The translations under genes were made by a program, and so were the position numbers. The notes under the pieces were generated by a model. That model was given only the letters and a program-made list of their open reading frames with translations. It made no database searches and had not been told where the DNA came from. From NCBI GenBank assembly GCA_013002925.1, contig JABDLQ010000250.1, positions 1 through 13,355 on the forward strand: a stretch of DNA of 13,355 nt, in the 5' to 3' direction. Source of the DNA: Gammaproteobacteria bacterium (GTDB lineage: Bacteria > Pseudomonadota > Gammaproteobacteria > Steroidobacterales > SZUA-146). Below, piece by piece: positions 1 through 6,129 of the stretch (position 1 is the stretch's first letter; every line of letters begins with the position of its first letter).

Positions 1-197
1 GACAAAACGCGGGGGTACCACGGTTTCGTCACAACGTCACGGCCGCTATCGGTAAACGCCTTAGCTGCGCTGCGGCAATCGCCTTGTGAAATTATCTGAC
101 AAGCGAGTCCGCGATCATCAGAGCGGAAGCTGACGGCACCCGGCAAAGCTATCAAATCAACCGTTTTGATATGACCGTTTGCGTTTCTCATTGGCAT
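1..197 (-). CDS. Doubtful partial reading frame leaving the left edge
   Basis: An ATG at 197-195 (or a second one at 191-189) opens a minus-strand frame with no stop through 65 codons to the window edge. The predicted start reads MPMRNANGHIKTVDLIALPG and continues with a mixed, soluble-looking composition including two Cys. I recognise no family. No Shine-Dalgarno sequence is visible before either ATG, and an in-frame TGA lies about eight codons upstream of the first. An open frame of this length can arise by chance. It would be divergent from the AhpD-like gene at 488. I list it only because its 3' part lies outside the window and cannot be judged. Confidence 0.2.
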   Translation of the reverse strand, partial: MPMRNANGHIKTVDLIALPGAVSFRSDDRGLACQIISQGDCRSAAKAFTDSGRDVVTKPWYPRVL

Positions 198-487
198 GTT
201 GCATTGACAAATATTTCATTGCAGGAAGGCTTCATCGGGGAAACACTTCATAACCAGGAACAAGTAGCGGTTCACGCATGATATTGTTACAGCGTCATAT
301 CAGTTATTACTCATAAATTTTTGTGACGCCATGGCAGCCGTGTCTGTTTGATTGGTATCATGAACCAGTACACAGAGAAACTGGCGCCGCACCAGTCCGC
401 ACAAAAAATAGCCACACCCGGCATCTCCAGAGTCCCTGTTGTTACGAGCGCTTGCCCAAACTGCGGCATACCGTAGCGGAGAAAAAA
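198..487. other. Intergenic region upstream of the AhpD-like gene
   Basis: This stretch should carry the promoter of the gene at 488. A consensus TTGACA lies at 204-209, but no acceptable -10 sits 16-18 bp downstream. A weaker pair is TTGTTA at 284-289 with AT-rich sequence at 305-317 (TATTAC, CATAAA), where the spacing is poor. The frame of the downstream gene is open back to an ATG at 323, but the sequence from 323 to 487 encodes a Cys/His/Pro-rich, unconserved-looking extension, so I treat it as leader. Confidence 0.35.
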
Positions 488-1024
488 ATGTCTGATTTCA
501 AAAAAGTTGCATGGCGTGATCCGAAGGATCCTGCTCATGCTCTGTTATCTGCAATCAATAAAAAATATGGCATGGTACCCAACGTTTATGCCGTTATGGC
601 AAACTCGCCAACGACACTTGCTGCACTCATGGAATTTGGAACCACCCTGGACAAGGGCTCTTTGAGCCCGCAGATTAAAGAAAAAATTGCACTGGTCGTC
701 AGCAATGAAAACACCTGCAAGTATTGCGTCTCTGCGCATACTGCTGTAACAGCCGGGCTGAAAATGGCTACCGATGAAGTGATCGATGCGCAGCGCGGGA
801 AGTCTGATGATCCACGCGAACAGGCGATTCTGAATTTGGCAATTTCGCTCAACAGCAATCACGGGCACGGCGACAATTCCGCGGTGTCTGCAGCATTGCA
901 AGCGGGAGTGTCTGTTGAGGAAATCCTGGACATACTGGGCCAGGTGGTAAAAAACATCATGACCAACACAATGAACGGTATTGCCAGAACCAAAATCGAT
1001 TTTCCTGAAGTTCCGTTGATTTGA
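488..1024 (+). CDS. AhpD-like / carboxymuconolactone decarboxylase family protein
   Basis: Predicted 178-residue cytoplasmic protein of the AhpD-like all-helical fold. The signature is the segment around residues 74-84, E-N-T-C77-K-Y-C80-V-S-A-H84, which is the redox CxxC plus downstream His of AhpD-type alkylhydroperoxidases. A hydrophobic helix precedes it and a C-terminal helix follows (about 143-165). Members of this family reduce peroxides through the Cys pair, or act as decarboxylases or uncharacterised oxidoreductases; the CxxC favours a redox role here. I chose the ATG at 488 because GGAG at 478-481 sits 6 nt upstream and the family start matches. The frame stays open to an ATG at 323, which would add 55 unconserved-looking residues. 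A His/Gly/Asn stretch at 124-130 (NHGHGDN) in the second half is unusual. It stands alone as a plus-strand unit, 215 bp before the next gene. The exact substrate is unknown. Confidence 0.85.
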   Translation: MSDFKKVAWRDPKDPAHALLSAINKKYGMVPNVYAVMANSPTTLAALMEFGTTLDKGSLSPQIKEKIALVVSNENTCKYCVSAHTAVTAGLKMATDEVIDAQRGKSDDPREQAILNLAISLNSNHGHGDNSAVSAALQAGVSVEEILDILGQVVKNIMTNTMNGIARTKIDFPEVPLI

Positions 1025-1239
1025 ACTTTCTGCTATTTGCCGCCTCTGTCCGGTAAAACCCGTCCGGCGTATTCTGCGTAGCGTGAACCGCCTGGCGCAA
1101 CCGCCCCCCTTTGGCAGAGCCCCGAACACGGGTTAGGCAGTATTTTTTCATTGTTAACAAATTGAAACGCCCCCCCGATGTCTCGCCGGGAGAAGATTCA
1201 GTATAGTAAAGCCTCTGAACCGCCGCGGAGTCCGCCGGG
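1025..1239. other. Intergenic region with weak terminator and promoter-like elements
   Basis: A short hairpin, CCCG-AACA-CGGG (1121-1132), is followed about 10 nt later by a run of six T (1143-1148). This could end transcription of the AhpD-like gene, although the stem is short and far from the T run. TATAGT at 1202-1207 is a fair -10 for the gene at 1240, but no -35 lies at proper spacing; TTGAAA at 1162-1167 is too far away. Confidence 0.2.
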
Positions 1240-1770
1240 ATGATTCACATGAGATTAAAAATTACTACGATCATTGCTGTGCTGGTGCTGAGCAATCCGG
1301 TTAGCGCCGCTGATGCCGGCAGCGACATACCGCAAATGATCAACAAGATGATGCCATTCGCCGAAGAGTTTCTGGTGGATTACGGCGAGTTTTTTCCATT
1401 TGGCGGAGCGATGAAAAGCGATGGTGAAGTAGTAACGATATCCGGAACGGACGGCATGGGAAGCCAGCCAGAGTCACAAGATGTCATTGAAACCGTGAAA
1501 TATACCTTACAAATCGGTGCGGCAAATCAGCAATATCGGGCCACCGCACTTGTCTACAAAGTGAACGTGTTGCCACCTGGAAAAGAAAACCGCAGCGATG
1601 CCGTGGCAATAGAAATCGATCATGCAGATGGATATTCTGCGGTGCTGGTATTTCCCTACAAGATCAAGGACAACACCGTCACCTTCGGCGATGTGTTTGC
1701 ACGTGGTGGTCAGAATGCAATATTTGTATCGCCTGCCAGTCAGGCGGAAACGTCCAAATCCGGGGATTGA
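1240..1770 (+). CDS. Small secreted protein of unknown function
   Basis: Predicted 176-residue protein. Residues 1-24 form a classical Sec signal peptide: Lys/Arg near the start, a hydrophobic core (TTIIAVLVLS) and a likely cleavage after V-S-A before ADAG. The mature part is about 150 residues, acidic, with no Cys, so a periplasmic or secreted soluble domain is expected. Notable patches are D-Y-G-E-F-F-P-F-G-G near residue 50, an alternating hydrophobic stretch at about 88-112, and D-H-A-D-G-Y-S near 130 followed by VLVFPYKI. I recognise the general pattern of a small mixed alpha/beta domain but cannot assign a family or activity. The ATG at 1240 has GGAG at 1227-1230 with 9-nt spacing; the ATG at 1249 would be too far from it. 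The gene faces pntB tail to tail, 108 bp apart. Confidence 0.75.
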   Translation: MIHMRLKITTIIAVLVLSNPVSAADAGSDIPQMINKMMPFAEEFLVDYGEFFPFGGAMKSDGEVVTISGTDGMGSQPESQDVIETVKYTLQIGAANQQYRATALVYKVNVLPPGKENRSDAVAIEIDHADGYSAVLVFPYKIKDNTVTFGDVFARGGQNAIFVSPASQAETSKSGD

Positions 1771-1794
1771 ATGTCCGGACTCCATTGAGCTGTA

Positions 1795-1814
1795 CCAGGC
1801 TGGCCTTCGCCTGG
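1795..1814. terminator. Weak hairpin between convergent genes
   Basis: CCAGGC (1795-1800) and GCCTGG (1809-1814) form a perfect 6-bp stem with an 8-nt loop, midway between the plus-strand gene ending at 1770 and pntB ending at 1879. No T tract follows on either strand, so it is not a classical intrinsic terminator. The position between convergent genes is the main support. Confidence 0.25.
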
Positions 1815-1878
1815 CGGAGCGGGATCGAGCCTGGTTTGGGTTGGGCTGAGCTGGTGACGCACCTATAACTTCACGCAG

Positions 1879-3270
1879 TTAGCGAAGATTGCTCAACACT
1901 TCGTCCAGTGTTTCTTTCGCATCGCCAAACAACATGCGCGTGTTGTCTTTGAAAAACAGTGGATTTTGTACGCCTGCATAACCGGTGGCCATCGACCGTT
2001 TGAGCACTACTGTGGTTTTTCCGTGCCACACTTCCAATACCGGCATGCCGGCAATCGGGCTGTCCGGGACTTCCAGTGCCGCCGGATTCACGATGTCATT
2101 GGCACCGATCACAACAGAGACATCGATATCGGGAAAGTCTTCATTGATCTCATCCATTTCGAACACGATGTCATAAGGCACTTTGGCTTCTGCCAACAGA
2201 ACATTCATGTGTCCAGGCATACGCCCAGCCACCGGATGAATGCCAAACCGTACATTGACTCCTTTGTCACGCAGCGCCTTGGTTATTTCGAACACAGTAT
2301 GCTGCGCCTGCGCAACCGCCATCCCATACCCCGGGATAATCATCACTTCACGTGCGTTGAGCAGTAACTCTGCAGTATCAGCTGCCAGGATCGGAATCAC
2401 CTCGCCCTGCTCTGCTTCGGCCACGGTAGTACCACCGCTGGTGCCAAAACCGCCGGCAATCACAGCAAAAAATTTCCGATTCATCGCGCGGCACATGATG
2501 TAACTGAGGATCGCCCCGCTGCTGCCTACCAAAGCGCCCGTTACGATGAGCAGGTCATTGTTAAGCATGAAACCCGTCGCGGCAGCCGCCCATCCCGAAT
2601 AGCTGTTGAGCATCGATACCACGACCGGCATATCTGCACCACCGATGGCCATCACCATGTGTACACCAAACACCAACGCGATCACCGTCATGATGATCAG
2701 CGCTTCCAGGCCACTGCCAGCAGCAGACTGTTCAACAAACATCTTGCCAAGCACAATTGCGCCCAACAGCAGTCCCAGATTAAAAATATGGCGCCCGGGG
2801 AATATCATCGGTTTCCCGCCAATCCGACCGCTTAGCTTGCCGAATGCGATCACCGAACCGGAAAAAGTCACCGCGCCTATCAAGACCCCCAGATAGGTCT
2901 CGATATCGTGAATTGTTTTGGCCGCACCGCTTATCACCAGGCCATGATCCATAAAGTTTGCATAGCCGACCAGCACGGCCGCCGCGCCAACAAGGCTATG
3001 AAGAATCGCAACCAATTCTGGCATTTGCGTCATTTGCACCTTGCGTGCCGCCAGCAAACCCACCAATCCGCCGATCACGAGCGCAACCAGCACGATTTCG
3101 TGATTATCAGTGACGATACCGGTCAGGGTAGCGATCAGCGCCAGGATCATACCGGCTATTCCATAAGCATTGCCGCGGCGCGCGGTCTCCTGATTGCTGA
3201 GACCACCCAATGCGAGAATGAACAGGATCGTTGAGACGATATAGGCAGCAGTAACTATTCCAGGTGTCAT
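1879..3270 (-). CDS. pntB: NAD(P) transhydrogenase subunit beta
   Basis: Predicted 463-residue inner-membrane subunit of proton-translocating transhydrogenase, which reduces NADP+ with NADH using inward proton flow. The N-terminal two thirds are a series of membrane helices from residue 5 to about 262. His91 (start of HSLVGAAA) matches the position of the proton-channel histidine known in E. coli PntB. The C-terminal domain III, from about 290, binds NADP(H): the Rossmann segment GYGMAVAQAQ is at 314-323, the GIHPVAGRMPGHMNVLLAEA region at about 343-362, and GANDIVNPAA at about 389-398. Length matches the E. coli subunit closely. The start ATG has AGGGGG just upstream. Only 9 bp separate it from the pntA stop, so the two are co-transcribed and probably translationally coupled. 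No missing residue or frameshift is seen. Confidence 0.97.
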   Translation of the reverse strand: MTPGIVTAAYIVSTILFILALGGLSNQETARRGNAYGIAGMILALIATLTGIVTDNHEIVLVALVIGGLVGLLAARKVQMTQMPELVAILHSLVGAAAVLVGYANFMDHGLVISGAAKTIHDIETYLGVLIGAVTFSGSVIAFGKLSGRIGGKPMIFPGRHIFNLGLLLGAIVLGKMFVEQSAAGSGLEALIIMTVIALVFGVHMVMAIGGADMPVVVSMLNSYSGWAAAATGFMLNNDLLIVTGALVGSSGAILSYIMCRAMNRKFFAVIAGGFGTSGGTTVAEAEQGEVIPILAADTAELLLNAREVMIIPGYGMAVAQAQHTVFEITKALRDKGVNVRFGIHPVAGRMPGHMNVLLAEAKVPYDIVFEMDEINEDFPDIDVSVVIGANDIVNPAALEVPDSPIAGMPVLEVWHGKTTVVLKRSMATGYAGVQNPLFFKDNTRMLFGDAKETLDEVLSNLR

Positions 3271-3279
3271 GTCGGCCCC

Positions 3280-4821
3280 CTACTTCTGAAACATGCGCAA
3301 CATGCGCTGGGTAACGGCAAAACCGCCGACTATATTGATACTGGTGATCAGCACCGCTACTGCTGCCATCCACATTACCAGCGTGTCTGCAGAGTCGATC
3401 TGTAGCAGCGCTCCGATGACAATGATGCTGCTAATCGCATTGGTGACACTCATCAACGGTGTATGCAGCGCCGGGGTGACATTCCAGATCACCATGTATC
3501 CGACAAAACACGCGAGCACGAACACTGTAAAGTGCGCCATAAAATCAGCGGGTGCGACATTCCCCATCGCCAGTAATGCGGCAGTACCTCCCACCGCTGC
3601 AATGAGCGGCCCCCACGCTGAGCGTTTTTTTTCAGGCACAGGTGCTTCCACCGTTGTCGCAGTTTGCGCCGGCGGCTGCGCTGCGGATAAACGCGGCGGT
3701 GGTGGCGGCCAGGTTGTCCCGCCGTCTTTGGTAATCGTTGCACCACGCACGACTTCGTCCTCAAAATCCACCAGCAGGTTTCCATCTTTCTCGGGCGTCA
3801 TGTCATTGAGCAAGTGACGCAGATTGGTCGCATAGAGCTGACTGCTTTGAGTCGCCAAACGGCTGGGTAAATCCGTGTAGCCAATAATGCTCACACCGTG
3901 TACGTGATGCACTTCGTTGGCCTGAGTCAACTCGCAGTTGCCCCCCTGCTCGGCAGCAAGATCCACGATTACACTGCCATCTTTCATGGACTCGACCATG
4001 GCCGCCGTAATTAACCGTGGCGCCGGTTTGCCGGGGATCAAAGCGGTGGTGACAATAATGTCGACCTCCCTGGCCTGTTCGGCAAACAATGCCATTTCGG
4101 CTTCGATAAAAGCTTTGCTCATCACCTTGGCGTAACCGCCTTCGCCAGCGCCATCATCATCTTCTTCATAGTCGAGCTCGAGAAACTCGGCATCCATGCT
4201 CTCGACCTGCTCCTTGACTTCCGGTCGCGTATCAAAAGCGCGCACAATTGCGCCCATACTCTTTGCTGCGCCAATGGCCGCCAGACCCGCAACACCTGCA
4301 CCAATGACCATGACTTTCGCAGGAGGTATTTTTCCGGCAGCAGTAATCTGACCGGTGAAAAACCGGCCAAAATGCTGTGCGGCTTCTACGATCGCCCGAT
4401 ATCCACCGATGTTTGCCATCGAACTGAGAGCATCCATTTTCTGCGCACGCGAAATTCGCGGAATACTATCCATCGACAAGGCTGTCACATCTTTTTTTGC
4501 CAGCGTCGCCAGCAGTTCCGGGTTCTGCGCAGGCCAAAAAAACGCCACAATGGTCTGCCCGCGCCGGAGCAAGTCCACCTCAAGTTCGTCGGGCGCCCGC
4601 ACTTTCAAAATGATGTCGCAGTCGGCGTACAGACTTTGCCGGTCAGAATACAACTGCACACCTGCGTCGACGTAGCTTTGATTCGAAAAATTGGCAGCAA
4701 CGCCGGCGTCCTGTTCAAGGCCGACCTCATAACCGAGTTTTTGCAATTGCACAGCCACATCCGGCGTAGTGGCAACCCGTCGTTCCCCCGCAAATCGTTC
4801 TTTTGGTATTCCCACTCGCAT
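3280..4821 (-). CDS. pntA: NAD(P) transhydrogenase subunit alpha
   Basis: Predicted 513-residue subunit carrying the NAD(H)-binding domain I and part of the membrane domain. It opens with MRVGIPKERFAGERRVA, the family start. The Rossmann nucleotide-binding motif GAGVAGLAAIGAAKSMG lies at 174-190, followed by the R-A-F-D-T-R-P-E region at 194-201. An acidic loop (YEEDDDGAGEGGY) at about 218-230 corresponds to the mobile loop region. A Pro/Ala-rich linker (372-398, with five prolines in a row) leads to about four transmembrane helices between residues 402 and 502. This is the single-chain alpha subunit of the E. coli type, not the split PntAA/PntAB form. The start has CCTCC (GGAGG on the coding strand) at 4832-4836, 10 nt away. 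It is first in the pntA-pntB operon and acts with PntB in the inner membrane. Confidence 0.97.
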   Translation of the reverse strand: MRVGIPKERFAGERRVATTPDVAVQLQKLGYEVGLEQDAGVAANFSNQSYVDAGVQLYSDRQSLYADCDIILKVRAPDELEVDLLRRGQTIVAFFWPAQNPELLATLAKKDVTALSMDSIPRISRAQKMDALSSMANIGGYRAIVEAAQHFGRFFTGQITAAGKIPPAKVMVIGAGVAGLAAIGAAKSMGAIVRAFDTRPEVKEQVESMDAEFLELDYEEDDDGAGEGGYAKVMSKAFIEAEMALFAEQAREVDIIVTTALIPGKPAPRLITAAMVESMKDGSVIVDLAAEQGGNCELTQANEVHHVHGVSIIGYTDLPSRLATQSSQLYATNLRHLLNDMTPEKDGNLLVDFEDEVVRGATITKDGGTTWPPPPPRLSAAQPPAQTATTVEAPVPEKKRSAWGPLIAAVGGTAALLAMGNVAPADFMAHFTVFVLACFVGYMVIWNVTPALHTPLMSVTNAISSIIVIGALLQIDSADTLVMWMAAVAVLITSINIVGGFAVTQRMLRMFQK

Positions 4822-4849
4822 TGCTGTGATTCCTCCCGAATCCGACGTT

Positions 4850-4858
4850 ATTATCGCA
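4850..4858 (-). promoter_or_regulatory. Possible extended -10 promoter for pntAB
   Basis: On the minus strand TGC-GATAAT (4858 to 4850) fits an extended -10 element (TGn followed by five of six bases of TATAAT), about 28 bp upstream of the pntA start codon. No good -35 is present at 16-18 bp, as is allowed for extended -10 promoters. The 215-bp gap after trhO supports a separate promoter here, but the call rests on one short motif. Confidence 0.3.
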
Positions 4859-5036
4859 ACCCCCCAGTGCTTGCCATTGACGACCCTGAAGATCCAGGAT
4901 TGCCACCTGGATGCCGGGCCCCGGGTCCGTGTGATGCAACGCAGCGCCGCCTGGTGAGACGTTCAATGGCTGTCGCACTCTATCCCAAGGATCCGCAACT
5001 GATCAAGCCCGGCCTCCGTTGCCGGACTGACGCACG

Positions 5037-5957
5037 TTAATCCATCGATGCCGGACCGATATGTTGTTTCCCATGACGCCGGGCAAGTTCGACCTGTTTT
5101 TGGCGCTCCCGAAACGAGCGTCGTCGCTGTGCGTCGGTTTCGTTGATGCAATGCGGGCAGCTCACCCCTTTTTCATAGTCAGATGACTTTGTGTCAGCCG
5201 CGGTCAGCGGCCGTCGGCAGGCGTGACATTGACTATAGCTGCCTTTGTGCAACTCCTGATCAACGGTCACCCGACGGTCAAAAACAAAACACTCACCGCG
5301 CCATTTCGACCGGGCAGCAGGCACTTGCTCCAGATACTCCAGAATACCACCCTGCAACTGGTAGACGTTCTCAAATCCATGTTCCAGCATGTAAGCGGAT
5401 GCTTTTTCGCAACGAATTCCACCAGTGCAAAACATAGCAATCTTTTTATCTTTGGCGTCCGCGAGATTTTCCTGAACATAGGCGGGGAAATCGCGGAATG
5501 AATCCGTCCGGGGATCAATGGCATTCGGGAAGGTCCCAACATCGACTTCATAATGGTTTCGTGTGTCAATCAGCACGACGTCCGGATCATCCAACAAGTC
5601 GTTCCAGCGCTGCGGATCGACGTGCTGACCAGTTGCGACGTGCGGCTGCACGCCCTGGTCTCCCAACGTGACAATCTCTTTTTTGAGCCGGATTTTCATC
5701 CGCAGAAACGGCACCTCATCCGTCTGCGACCATTTTGCCGTCATCCCGGCAAACCGTGCATCCGCGCGCAGGTGAGCGAGTAAATTTTCGACCCCTTCCC
5801 GAGATCCGGCCACCGTTCCATTCACCCCTTCCGGGGCAAGCAAGATAGTGCCAATCAGTTGGTTCTTGTGACAGACATCGTACAGAATATCCTGCGCCTG
5901 CCGGTACTCCGGATAGTCGGCAAATTGATAAAACGCTGCTACCGAATAGTCCGACAT
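5037..5957 (-). CDS. trhO: tRNA uridine(34) hydroxylase, rhodanese-related
   Basis: Predicted 306-residue cytoplasmic protein of the TrhO (YceA) family, which makes 5-hydroxyuridine at wobble position 34 of tRNA using oxygen. The N-terminal domain (about 1-95) has the family pattern AAFYQFADYPEY and LLAPEGVNGTVAG. The rhodanese domain (about 120-215) contains LIDTRNHYEVDVGTFPNA and the loop C177-T-G-G-I-R-C183-E-K-A-S; C177 is the expected catalytic Cys. A C-terminal CxxC pair (C244/C247 and C267/C270) looks like a metal site, followed by a basic Arg/Gln-rich tail. It is a little shorter than E. coli TrhO, with an abbreviated tail. Its ATG overlaps the stop of the upstream 55-codon gene by one base (TAATG), pointing to translational coupling. 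AAGGA lies about 11 nt upstream. Confidence 0.95.
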   Translation of the reverse strand: MSDYSVAAFYQFADYPEYRQAQDILYDVCHKNQLIGTILLAPEGVNGTVAGSREGVENLLAHLRADARFAGMTAKWSQTDEVPFLRMKIRLKKEIVTLGDQGVQPHVATGQHVDPQRWNDLLDDPDVVLIDTRNHYEVDVGTFPNAIDPRTDSFRDFPAYVQENLADAKDKKIAMFCTGGIRCEKASAYMLEHGFENVYQLQGGILEYLEQVPAARSKWRGECFVFDRRVTVDQELHKGSYSQCHACRRPLTAADTKSSDYEKGVSCPHCINETDAQRRRSFRERQKQVELARRHGKQHIGPASMD

Positions 5958-6124
5958 TACTTGTTGATTCCTTCCCGCACCGTCGCCAGCATGGCGTTTA
6001 TCGCCTGCTCGAGGTGATCGATTTTTTGTTGTTGGCTGAGCAACTCTTCGCCCAGCCGATCGAGATCGCGCGTGTGCTCCGGAGCCTCTGTCAGTAACTG
6101 TGCCAGTAATTTGTCTGTTTCCAT
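5957..6124 (-). CDS. Small 55-residue coiled-coil-like protein
   Basis: A reading frame of 55 codons fits exactly between plsB and trhO: its ATG (6124-6122) is 5 bp after the plsB stop and its TAA shares one base with the trhO ATG. The product starts METDKLLAQLLTEAPEHTRD and continues with LDRLGEELLSQQQKIDHLEQ, giving leucine or isoleucine at heptad-like spacing, rich in Glu, Gln and Ala, with no Cys or Trp. It is therefore predicted to be a short soluble amphipathic helix or coiled coil. It superficially resembles SlyX-type small proteins but lacks the Pro-Pro-His-Tyr tail of that family, so I do not assign it. A GTG at 6133-6131 is an alternative start that would overlap the plsB stop. The Shine-Dalgarno sequence is weak (GAAG adjoining the ATG), suggesting coupling to plsB translation. 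Confidence 0.65.
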   Translation of the reverse strand: METDKLLAQLLTEAPEHTRDLDRLGEELLSQQQKIDHLEQAINAMLATVREGINK

Positions 6125-6129
6125 CTTCG

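Noticed and set aside
204..209. Consensus TTGACA as a promoter -35
   Set aside because: No acceptable -10 hexamer at 16-18 bp downstream; the match alone is not enough to call a promoter.
323..487. N-terminal extension of the AhpD-like protein from the ATG at 323
   Set aside because: The added 55 residues are rich in Cys, His and Pro and look non-coding, while a good ribosome site precedes the ATG at 488.
3293..4675. Long plus-strand open frames opposite pntA
   Set aside because: They are antisense to a certain gene, encode low-complexity Ala/Thr/Ser/Arg-rich products and lack ribosome sites; they are frame shadows.
4727..5151. Small frames across the trhO-pntA gap, including minus-strand 4978-4727 and plus-strand frames ending near 5040
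   Set aside because: All extend deep into pntA or trhO in the wrong frame, no ribosome site is seen, and the products match nothing; the gap reads as leader for pntA.
5957..6124. Naming the 55-codon gene slyX
   Set aside because: Size and coiled-coil character are similar, but the typical Pro-Pro-His-Tyr tail is absent, so the name would not be supported.
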